Positions 7,201 through 12,386 of a stretch of 12,386 nucleotides of DNA are shown piece by piece. This stretch comes from Methanomassiliicoccales archaeon UBA280 (GTDB lineage: Archaea; Thermoplasmatota; Thermoplasmata; SG8-5): the NCBI GenBank assembly GCA_002499085.1, contig DAKD01000025.1, positions 77,161-89,546 of the forward strand, in the 5' to 3' direction. Both the position numbers and the translations under genes were made by a program. Numbering within the stretch: position 1 is the stretch's first letter; every line of letters starts with the position of its first letter. The notes under the pieces were generated by a model. The model saw nothing but the letters and a program-made list of their open reading frames with translations. It was not told the DNA's origin and searched no databases.

Positions 7201-10200
7201 CTCGGGCGTGAGCTTGACGGCCTTTGGCTGCGCAGTCCAGCCGGTTGGAAACTCGAGCGTCCTGTCGAAGCCGATGCTGCCCATCCAGTACCCAGTGAAT
7301 TGGTCGGCCACCCAGTCCCCGTTCGTATCGCAGCTCCGAGGGTTCAGCAGGGCAATCCATTCGACGTAATCGTCCAGGCCGTCGTTGTCGGTGTCGGGGA
7401 GTCTGGGGTCGGAGTTGACCAACTTGTAGAACGTCTGGTTGCAGAAGTCTATGGATATGACCCATCCGGTGTACTCCGTGTAATCCGAGAGCCCGTCACC
7501 GTCCGTGTCCTTCTGCAATGGGTCGCTGCCGGTCGTGAACTCGTATAAGTCATTGAGCCTGTCTCCATCCGAATCCGATTGTCTCGGGTCGGTGCCTATC
7601 TGCAGCTCGTACTTGTCCCCGAGGCCGTCACCATCGGAATCCCAATTCCATTCATAGGTGCCGTTGGCCTGCTCCTCTGCATTGGTAAGGCCGTCGCCGT
7701 CCGGGTCGTTTGACTTCAGCGCGCTCCAGTCTGCGAAGCCGTAAATCGTGGCCGGCATCACATCGGTGTGTATGGTGGTCCAATCTGCGCTACTGGAGCC
7801 GGACTGGTTCTCGCGGTCGCAGAACCAGTGGAAGAACCACCAGCAGTCATTATAATAGACCCTGTAGTCGGTATTCAGCCTGATGGCCATTGGGAAGTTG
7901 GCCATGGGTATGTCCGGCTTTATGGTCGCCGAAGACTCGTAAATTGTGGATTTCTTGGTCGATGTGAAAACCGGCGGCTCGTTCGTGGTGTTGGTCCATG
8001 TCTGGGCCTGAGACCCCCATGGCCTGCTCACCGTGAACTCCGGTTCCAGGTAGCTGTCGACGAGGTCGCTCGAGCTGCCATGGCCAGTGATGGTGACGTT
8101 GGAGTAGAACCGGCCGGTGTATGTGATGGTGTCCCCCACGTCTATGCCGTTGCTGTCCGCATCCCCGTAGGCCACGTCAACGCCGATCGGGTCTAGGTTC
8201 ACCTCGCTCCTTACGCGCATATCCGAGAACAGCCATACGAATAATTTCATTATCTGCTGCAACAGCCACTGGACTGCCCCGGTCCCGAATATCCAACCGG
8301 TTATCATATCGATGAGGCCTATCACGACCGCGATAATGGTCCCCACGGGGAAGATTGTTCCGAGGGCAAAAAGCGCAATCGCATAGGCGGTTTCGAGGAT
8401 GAAATACATTATTGCTATCGCAGTCCCCGTTGGCGTCCATCCCAATTCGTTTCCGATTATGACCAGGGCCCATATAGCCAGGCCTATGGTCAGGAGGACA
8501 GCGAGAACATCCACCACCTTCATTGCGCGACCGATTGTAGCCCATCTCCCGAATTTCGCGGATTCTAGGGCCTTGAGCTCTTTCGTGAAGCTGGTCACTT
8601 TTGGGGGAATTTTACCGCCCTGCAATAACTGCAATGCGCTCTGTACCTTGTTGAAATGAATCACATTATAAACGGATACGCCGCTCATGAATATGAAGTA
8701 GAGCGGGCCGATCGAATCAATGGTGTTAGCCACGATGGTGGCAACAGTACTGCTTATGGGGCTGAGCTCCGAGATATCATAGCTCTTCTCCACGCCGCCT
8801 ACCTTGATTGCACAAGTTTCACCTACATACCAGGCGAGCGCCAGCCCGACCAGGACAGTCCGGGATTCATCGGAAATATCCCAGGATAGAATTTCCCCGA
8901 CGACTGCATTCTCATCCAGGACAACATTGTCCGACGTGTTGTACCAGCATAGGCGGAGGGAACGGGTCGTGAGAACCATCTTGGCGGAAAGGTTCATAGC
9001 CAGCTGTCCGCCGGGCGGATGGTACCCTATCCAGTAATCGGAAATATCTGTGCTAGCATACTCCTCCTCCATGGCCACGATCAAGGGAAGGATCCTATCA
9101 GGTGGTAATGCTGTCAGCGCGGCTGGTACCAGCTCAGTGCAAACCGCCGCCACAGCCTCGTCGGTATGGTTGCAATCCCTTTGCAGGATATCGGCTGTGA
9201 TATTAACCGAGTCCAGAATGCCGGATATGTTTCCTGACTCATTGGTGCTGTTCCTAAGGTAACAGTAGGCGAGTTTCAGCTGTGCTGCCATCATCTGGGT
9301 CACATTATCGCTGCTGATTACTCTCACGTTGGCCCTGTGCGATTCTTCGGCGGAGAACCCAACCACGCTGAAATCCTCATAATACTGGGCGAGGGAGATG
9401 GTCTGCGCCCTGTAGCCCATGTTCTGTATCGTGAATAGCTGCTGGGTCGACACGCTGACGCTGTCCGCGTATATTGTTCCGTTAGGCTTTTCACTGAGGG
9501 AATTGCCGTCGTAGGCGGTGAACGAGAATTTGCCCGAGTAGTTGCATAGGCCGAACATGCCCTCGCTTTCCAGCCCGTCTGTCGATGCGGCCAGCCTTCC
9601 GTCGGGGCCCACCGTGAGATATGCGCCGGAACGTGTCCTCATGGCGACACGGTTGTTCCCGTAATCCACCCAGTCGAATGTCGAGTTGTCACCGGCTGCC
9701 ATGTCAGAAGTGTTTACGGCACCATCAGGGGCGCAGGTCAGGTATCCTCCTGACGCCGCCTGTATGGCCCGTTGCGGTTGATCTGTCTTGCCTGTGATGG
9801 CCCAGACCAGCTTGGCCTTAACCGATATGTTTCTGGCTGTTCCGTCGCCGGGCAGGAACATCTTCCCTTTAAGCGCGACTACCTCTCCGAACTCGGTGAC
9901 CGGCAGAATCGGCACGAAGGCGCGCGAATCTGACACTGTGATCCCGTAATCTTCGAGGTCTGACGGATCGGGTAGGTAGGAGCAGTTGAGCTCCAGCATG
10001 GGTATGGCCGAGACGTCCTCCTTGGAGTTGTCCATGTCCCGCATCACGCCTTCATAATCATTGTCTGGCCAGTCCCATTTCTGCAGGTAGAAGCTCATTG
10101 TGTCCGGATTTGCCGGCTGGATTTGGAATGTTAGGTAAACAGCCTCGCCCGAAGTGTTCAGCTGGATGTCGAAACTCGGGGCTTCGCCCAGGCGAGCGTT

Positions 10201-10677
10201 CGGGCTGATGTCGAATGAATCTGATACGCCGTCACCGTCATTATCCCAGTCCCATACGTTGGGCACGCCATCCCAGTCGAGATCGGCTGTGACGTTGTCC
10301 ATTTCGAAATAATCCGCGAGTCCGTCTGAGTTGGAATCCGCAGACAGCGCATCAGAGCCGGCCATGATTTCTTCATAGTCCCCGATTCTGTCGAGGTCCG
10401 AGTCCGAGTTGTTCCAGTCCGTGCCCAGCGCCAGCTCGACATTGTCCGGGAGACCGTCCATATCTGTATCGGTCAAATTGGTTGTGGCATTGATGAGCGC
10501 CATGGCAAAAGCGGCCTGATCGCGGAAAGGCGCCGGTACCACGTCCGGGCCCCGCGTCTCCATTTCAGGCAGGCCGGGTCGTTCGGGGAGCTGGCCGTTG
10601 ATAGCAGGTTGAGCTGCCAATCCCAAAAACAATAACACTGTTCCCACAGCAATATAGCTCCGGATAATCTTCCGCAT
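4210..10677 (-). CDS. Giant secreted calcium-binding modular surface protein (TSP3 repeats, beta-trefoil, internal membrane segments, beta-propeller, S-layer-like domain)
   Basis: This 2155-residue protein starts with a signal peptide (basic RKIIR, hydrophobic core 8-22, likely cleavage before residue 30). The order is: TSP3 calcium repeats (70-158), fascin-like beta-trefoil (308-420), a helical region (430-610), hydrophobic membrane segments (about 645-816), TSP3 block 2 (991-1127), beta-propeller (1130-1412), TSP3 block 3 (1425-1678), an S-layer-like alpha/beta domain (1683-1845), a beta-sandwich (1850-1978) and two GWN beta domains (1988-2155). A hand count finds about 45 N-x-S/T sequons, fitting a glycosylated archaeal surface protein. 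There is no C-terminal anchor helix or PGF-CTERM motif, so the internal membrane segments probably anchor it. ATG 10677 is supported by GAGAGG 11 nt upstream. Its role (adhesion, S-layer-associated scaffold or membrane-inserting factor) cannot be settled from sequence. No protease or glycosidase motif was recognised. Confidence 0.85.
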   Translation of the reverse strand: MRKIIRSYIAVGTVLLFLGLAAQPAINGQLPERPGLPEMETRGPDVVPAPFRDQAAFAMALINATTNLTDTDMDGLPDNVELALGTDWNNSDSDLDRIGDYEEIMAGSDALSADSNSDGLADYFEMDNVTADLDWDGVPNVWDWDNDGDGVSDSFDISPNARLGEAPSFDIQLNTSGEAVYLTFQIQPANPDTMSFYLQKWDWPDNDYEGVMRDMDNSKEDVSAIPMLELNCSYLPDPSDLEDYGITVSDSRAFVPILPVTEFGEVVALKGKMFLPGDGTARNISVKAKLVWAITGKTDQPQRAIQAASGGYLTCAPDGAVNTSDMAAGDNSTFDWVDYGNNRVAMRTRSGAYLTVGPDGRLAASTDGLESEGMFGLCNYSGKFSFTAYDGNSLSEKPNGTIYADSVSVSTQQLFTIQNMGYRAQTISLAQYYEDFSVVGFSAEESHRANVRVISSDNVTQMMAAQLKLAYCYLRNSTNESGNISGILDSVNITADILQRDCNHTDEAVAAVCTELVPAALTALPPDRILPLIVAMEEEYASTDISDYWIGYHPPGGQLAMNLSAKMVLTTRSLRLCWYNTSDNVVLDENAVVGEILSWDISDESRTVLVGLALAWYVGETCAIKVGGVEKSYDISELSPISSTVATIVANTIDSIGPLYFIFMSGVSVYNVIHFNKVQSALQLLQGGKIPPKVTSFTKELKALESAKFGRWATIGRAMKVVDVLAVLLTIGLAIWALVIIGNELGWTPTGTAIAIMYFILETAYAIALFALGTIFPVGTIIAVVIGLIDMITGWIFGTGAVQWLLQQIMKLFVWLFSDMRVRSEVNLDPIGVDVAYGDADSNGIDVGDTITYTGRFYSNVTITGHGSSSDLVDSYLEPEFTVSRPWGSQAQTWTNTTNEPPVFTSTKKSTIYESSATIKPDIPMANFPMAIRLNTDYRVYYNDCWWFFHWFCDRENQSGSSSADWTTIHTDVMPATIYGFADWSALKSNDPDGDGLTNAEEQANGTYEWNWDSDGDGLGDKYELQIGTDPRQSDSDGDRLNDLYEFTTGSDPLQKDTDGDGLSDYTEYTGWVISIDFCNQTFYKLVNSDPRLPDTDNDGLDDYVEWIALLNPRSCDTNGDWVADQFTGYWMGSIGFDRTLEFPTGWTAQPKAVKLTPEGDIVVAFSNSSLIKFARDGTVLWTKTASVMDDIHSIFIGSRGKIYIFGENYTDWQINIAIYDKDMNLITSDFLPYERYLTIDEKNGLMYFYDMEMGVSVYSLDTLGLLFRWTDSDDKKYGMDLLGNQDPISAEKRWLGENYMDCVVTYSPEGEVKQVFGSSGSGDGQFNFDPIEWNMGANVIDVLQKDFFTVADTGNHRVQMFALNGRFLTSYGTCGSDNASFNETRGIDHDSEHLYVLDYNNQRIQILNYRIYMNNTQLNTTFTDADGDGLTDANETAGWNITVTTRFGGASTYHVTSEPNATDSDNDGLNDTREFNLGCDPRLVDTDGDGLSDAKETKLGTDPTHWDTDGDGLDDAAEFSFFSDPLLFDTDGDGLNDSHEFDLGSNPIMPDTDQDELSDYDEFLLGANPTNPDTDGDFMLDGEEALQGTDPNNGDSDGDGLSDGYEGLYGTGPLNGDSDGDGLPDGFETSRRMNPLSNDTDGDGVLDGEEMARGLNPFSGDTDGDGVPDSLDTDYLLDLDDDIILVADETEGLEDFITALSAGANVITATPQDLLANHSGEPNIVLVGKPDAPGGTAGALIGNLLAGTGDVLEGMLTSPIRHRAIRHGVWTPTQTVIMLSSVSAQDSNSVLGTFKSQKVTVIGSSITTRYLNARSCVQFDDLDTGRVTDSVVRSKLDDMALFNVTLSKYNDASTPAILSHQGGLDAGETSMGKYLGITLDQDFEDSVLGARIELYYTVADLDRTGDGDADDTGDLNESTLALYRFDEDTNNWTKLSPSLDWVNGTGVNTTDIVRYGIQYAGYIWADVTNLSLYGIGGRISAPPAEAPLALSAGWNLISLSVLQPGIYGTAITCADDLATATGCTMLSKWNASSQAYINYIPGFNLPSDPENFAIGPDDAVFVWMNATGNFTVTGYDPGLRNVHLLPGWNMIGYMGKTPTGVSLWAYQVSCGPYDDICWYDGVTFIHHIFPTDEMQLVPGKGYFVWSDNETWLAY
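4213..4716 (-). repeat. Duplicated C-terminal GWN beta domains of the giant protein
   Basis: LSAGWNLISL (1991-2000) and LLPGWNMIGY (2085-2094) begin two related beta domains. Both contain a later aromatic W/Y-rich strand and end in a VFVWMN or YFVWSDN strand (2061-2066 and 2143-2149). This looks like an internal duplication. Such modules are common at the ends of secreted archaeal proteins. Confidence 0.6.
4744..5130 (-). other. Beta-sandwich domain of the giant protein
   Basis: Residues 1850-1978 include ARIELYYTVADLD, an Asp-rich loop (DGDADDTGD), STLALYRFDEDTNNWTKL and YIWADVTNLSLYGIGG. The 'LxLYRFDE...NWTKL...VTNLSLYGI' pattern resembles domains found near the C-termini of archaeal surface proteins, including those before PGF-type anchors, although no anchor follows here. 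Confidence 0.5.
5143..5631 (-). other. S-layer-like alpha/beta domain of the giant protein
   Basis: Residues 1683-1845 alternate hydrophobic strands (IILVAD, NVITAT, NIVLVGKP, VIMLSSV, KVTVIGSS) with helices and a glycine-rich PGGTAGALIGNLL turn. NIVLVGKP followed by a Gly-rich helix start resembles the (V)ILVGGP element in archaeal S-layer-type proteins. Pattern-based only. Confidence 0.45.
5644..6405 (-). repeat. TSP3 calcium-binding block 3, with ten units in perfect 22-residue (66-bp) register
   Basis: A long 39-residue unit (1425-1463, with ETAGWNITV and TYHVTSEP) is followed by units starting at 1464, 1486, 1508, 1530, 1552, 1574, 1596, 1618, 1640 and 1662, with no insertion or deletion. 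The consensus is D(T/S)DGDGLxD, then xxE, then a G-x-(D/N)P turn. At DNA level this gives the recurring GTCGCCGTCCGTGTC-like plus-strand motif. Confidence 0.95.
6442..7290 (-). other. NHL-like beta-propeller of the giant protein
   Basis: Residues 1130-1412 hold blade-like repeats: AVKLTPEGDIVVAF, GSRGKIYIFG, DEKNGLMYFYD, FFTVADTGNHRVQMF and HLYVLDYNNQRIQIL. The D-x-GNHRVQ(M)F and D-x-NNQRIQIL strands, preceded by FGSSGSGDGQF, are typical of NHL propellers. The DNA is AT-richer than the flanking repeat blocks. Confidence 0.7.
7297..7707 (-). repeat. TSP3 calcium-binding block 2 of the giant protein
   Basis: Units start at residues 991, 1013, 1035 and 1057 in exact 22-residue steps. A 38-residue unit follows (1057-1094) containing the insert EYTGWVISIDF, then units start at 1095 and 1117. 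The loops are typical DxDxDG calcium sites. Confidence 0.85.
8230..8745 (-). other. Internal multi-membrane segment of the giant protein
   Basis: Residues 645-816 contain strongly hydrophobic stretches at about 645-674, 721-742, 750-777 and 778-798, then an amphipathic WLLQQIMKLFVWLF stretch (804-817). Basic residues cluster before the second (KVTSFTKELKALESAKFGRWATIGRAMK, residues 693-720, quoted in part by its K/R positions). The segment lies between two extracellular calcium-repeat blocks. An even number of passes would keep both halves outside. Confidence 0.7.
9418..9756 (-). other. Fascin-like beta-trefoil domain in the giant protein
   Basis: Residues 308-420 contain repeated GGYLT/GAYLT strands, each followed by a GPDG or APDG turn and a later FDWVDYGNNRVAM-type strand. 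This periodicity of about 40 residues resembles the beta-trefoil of fascin and related ligand- or sugar-binding domains. It is assigned by pattern, not by search. Confidence 0.55.
10204..10470 (-). repeat. TSP3 calcium-binding block 1 of the giant protein
   Basis: Residues 70-158 contain aspartate-rich loops such as DTDMDGLPD, DSDLDRIGD, DSNSDGLAD and DNDGDGVSD. Starts at residues 70, 92 and 114 are 22 residues apart; the next unit follows after 18. These are thrombospondin type 3 loops that bind calcium and form stiff rods in known proteins. Confidence 0.85.
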
Positions 10678-10688
10678 TTAAACCACAA

Positions 10689-10694
10689 CCTCTC
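10689..10694 (-). promoter_or_regulatory. Ribosome binding site of the giant gene
   Basis: GAGAGG on the minus strand ends 11 nt before the ATG at 10677 and supports that start. Confidence 0.5.
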
Positions 10695-10715
10695 GATTAT
10701 GCATGGGGAGATTCA

Positions 10716-10730
10716 GTATTAAGCTTTTCG
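10716..10730 (-). promoter_or_regulatory. Possible BRE/TATA promoter of the giant gene
   Basis: On the minus strand this reads CGAAAAGCTTAATAC: a purine-rich BRE-like start, then a TATA-like CTTAATAC. The predicted transcription start (about 10694) leaves a leader of some 17 nt that just contains the ribosome binding site. It lies in the 109-bp gap after truA, so the giant gene can be transcribed independently of truA. Confidence 0.45.
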
Positions 10731-10786
10731 TTATTGAACCGGATAATTAGGAAAATGCTTTCATTCAGGAACTCTCCAAGGATCAT

Positions 10787-11593
10787 TCATCCTGAGCGGC
10801 GGAGCGCTTCAGCTACAAAGCCCATGACCTCGGACAACGCCTTGCACTCGCTCGCCCTGTCGCGGAAGTAGTCCCGCCCTGCCCCCGCGTCCTTGAACTC
10901 GAAGTCATACTCCACGTCGACCAGCACCAGGAACTCCGGCGCCAGCGGTTTTATCCCGCCCCTGAGCGCGTCCTCCCCTGCCAGCATCTTCTCCACGGCC
11001 TCCGGCGGGATTTTGCCCTCGGCCACTGAAATCAGGGCGGAGAGCAGCCGCCTCACCAGCTCCCAGAGGAATCGCCGGGCCTTTATGTCGCAGACAAGGA
11101 ACTCGCCCTGTTTTGTGAAAGTGATGGAGTCGATTGTCAGGACAGTGTTTTCCTTTCCCGTGTCCTTCTTGGAAAATAATCTGAAGTCATGCTCCCCGAT
11201 GAATTGCTTCGCCGCTTTTCTGAGCTTGCCGATGGGCGGGACGCCCTCGGCATGCAGGAAATACCTGTAGTGCCGCTGCCTGGCGTGTCTAGGGTTGAAG
11301 TCGTCCGGCACAAGGGCGATGCCGTGGAAGACTATGCCGTCAAGCCGTGAATTGAGTGCATCGGGAAGGGCCTTGAAATGGAAGTCAGTATCAACAGCCA
11401 GCACATTGCCCGCGGCGCTGACGCCGCGGTCGGTCCTGCTGGCGCTCCGGAAGTTGTTCTCTCGCGCTCCCTCGATGACGTCCAGCTCTTTCATGGCCCT
11501 GAGGATTTCTCCTTCGACCGTGACCTTCCCGGGCTGCCTGGCATATCCCCCGAACCTTGGGCCGTCATAGGCAAATTTGAGCGCATACCTCAT
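10787..11593 (-). CDS. truA: tRNA pseudouridine synthase TruA family
   Basis: The 268-residue protein converts uridines of the anticodon stem-loop (positions 38-40 in characterised TruA enzymes) to pseudouridine. It has the N-terminal KFAYDGPRFGGYARQ block (6-20) and the catalytic SRTDRGVSA motif with D55 as the nucleophile. It also has NPRHARQRHYRY (98-109 region) and RFLWELVRRLL in the C-terminal half, in the usual TruA order and length. ATG 11593 is preferred to the in-frame GTG at 11608 because it lies about 24.5 nt from a TATA box, giving a leaderless mRNA, and because homology begins right after it. It is divergent from trmJ, another tRNA-modification gene. A specific target position in this organism is inferred from family only. 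Confidence 0.93.
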   Translation of the reverse strand: MRYALKFAYDGPRFGGYARQPGKVTVEGEILRAMKELDVIEGARENNFRSASRTDRGVSAAGNVLAVDTDFHFKALPDALNSRLDGIVFHGIALVPDDFNPRHARQRHYRYFLHAEGVPPIGKLRKAAKQFIGEHDFRLFSKKDTGKENTVLTIDSITFTKQGEFLVCDIKARRFLWELVRRLLSALISVAEGKIPPEAVEKMLAGEDALRGGIKPLAPEFLVLVDVEYDFEFKDAGAGRDYFRDRASECKALSEVMGFVAEALRRSG

Positions 11594-11612
11594 TGCCCCC
11601 TGAACCACTTTT

Positions 11613-11622
11613 ATTTATAAAT
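11613..11622. promoter_or_regulatory. Palindromic TATA box shared by truA and trmJ
   Basis: ATTTATAAAT is identical on both strands. Its centre (11617.5) is 24.5 nt from the truA ATG at 11593 and 25.5 nt from the trmJ ATG at 11643. That is the canonical archaeal TATA-to-start distance in both directions, so one TBP site may drive two leaderless transcripts. Confidence 0.65.
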
Positions 11623-11642
11623 CCCCCCGCTATCGGGAGGCG

Positions 11643-12365
11643 ATGCCCGACATCACAGTCATACTGGTCGAGCCAAAATTCCCCGGCAACATAGGCTCGG
11701 TCTGCAGGGCCATGAGCAACTTCGGCCTGGACAAGCTGGTCCTTGTCAATCCCTGCGAGCTGGGGGACGACGCCTTCAGGTACGCCAAGCACGGCAGATT
11801 TGTTCTCGATAAGTCCAGGACGGTAAAAAAACTCTCAACCGCACTCAAGGGCCTTGACCTGGTCGTGGCCACAACAGGCCAGCCCACAGGCAGCGACAGG
11901 AAGTTCCTCAGGGAGCCTATAACGCCAAGGCAGTTCGCGGAAAAATATTCCGGAACGGCGGGCAGGATAGGAATTCTGTTCGGCAGGGAGGACTATGGCC
12001 TTTACAACGAGGAGCTGAGGAACTGCGACGTGCTGGTGACTATTCCCACTCACGAGATCAACCCGATAATGAACCTGTCCCATGCCTGCACTGTCATTTT
12101 CTACGAGTTGTACGCCAAAGGGCAGAAGCCCAGGAAGAAGAAGCTGGCAAAGTCCGTGGAAAAGGAGGCGCTGAACCGAATATTTTCCGATATGCTGGAT
12201 GAGATAACATACGCGCCTCACAAGAAGGCCAAGACCAAAATAATGTTCCGCAAGATCGTGGCCAGGGCCGGGCTGTCGACCTGGGAATTTCACACCCTGG
12301 CTGGGGTATTCAGCCGTGCCACGAAGTCGGTGAGGCGGCTGAAGGGTGGAAAGCGTTCAGATTAA
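11643..12365 (+). CDS. trmJ: SpoU/TrmH (SPOUT) family tRNA 2'-O-methyltransferase, TrmJ-like
   Basis: The 240-residue protein transfers methyl from SAM to a ribose 2'-OH; characterised TrmJ enzymes act on position 32 of tRNA. The N-terminal motif 1 is VEPKFPGNIGSVCRAMSNFG (9-28), with the conserved arginine at R22. Motif 2 is ILFGREDYGL (111-120). Motif 3 is IPTHEINPIMNLSHA (134-148), part of the SPOUT trefoil knot that binds SAM. A basic, helical C-terminal extension (160-240) is typical of TrmJ rather than of TrmL. ATG 11643 is 25-26 nt from the shared TATA box. GGGAGG lies only 2 nt before it, too close for a usual Shine-Dalgarno site, which favours leaderless initiation. It is divergent from truA. 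Confidence 0.9.
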   Translation: MPDITVILVEPKFPGNIGSVCRAMSNFGLDKLVLVNPCELGDDAFRYAKHGRFVLDKSRTVKKLSTALKGLDLVVATTGQPTGSDRKFLREPITPRQFAEKYSGTAGRIGILFGREDYGLYNEELRNCDVLVTIPTHEINPIMNLSHACTVIFYELYAKGQKPRKKKLAKSVEKEALNRIFSDMLDEITYAPHKKAKTKIMFRKIVARAGLSTWEFHTLAGVFSRATKSVRRLKGGKRSD

Positions 12366-12386
12366 TAAACACGCAACACCCTAATT

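Overview
The window looks archaeal, most likely a Thermoplasmata-type or related euryarchaeon. TiaS (tRNA-Ile2 agmatidine synthetase) is an archaeal enzyme. The TrmJ-like, TruA and HemK2/Mtq2-like proteins have an archaeal look. Several genes have an AT-rich TATA element about 25 nt before an otherwise leaderless start codon. The lineage is inferred from gene content only. Most of the window is GC-rich; two stretches are clearly AT-richer.

Layout, left to right. (1) Positions 1-497, minus strand: 5' part of a HemK-type (NPPY) protein methyltransferase that runs off the left edge. (2) Positions 498-1928: an accessory-looking patch. It holds an AT-rich class I SAM methyltransferase of unknown substrate (692-1504, minus) in non-coding DNA full of small inverted and direct repeats. 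(3) Positions 1929-4152, plus strand: a two-gene operon, a rhomboid protease with a C-terminal zinc ribbon followed by tiaS, whose TTG start has a Shine-Dalgarno sequence overlapping the rhomboid stop. (4) Positions 4210-10677, minus strand: one giant gene (2155 aa) for a secreted, membrane-inserted, calcium-binding modular surface protein. (5) Positions 10787-11593 (minus) and 11643-12365 (plus): truA and trmJ, divergent and apparently sharing one palindromic TATA box midway between their start codons.

How the genes fit together. Four genes serve translation: release-factor methylation (HemK2-like), decoding of the Ile AUA codon (tiaS), pseudouridylation (truA) and ribose methylation (trmJ) of tRNA. 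Two genes belong to the cell envelope: the rhomboid protease and the giant surface protein.

The giant protein is the most unusual object. Its order is signal peptide, thrombospondin type 3 repeats, fascin-like beta-trefoil, helical region, several internal membrane segments, more type 3 repeats, beta-propeller, a ten-unit type 3 array in perfect 22-residue register, an S-layer-like alpha/beta domain, a beta-sandwich, and two C-terminal GWN beta domains. I see no known defence system, CRISPR array, tRNA or rRNA gene, or transposase.
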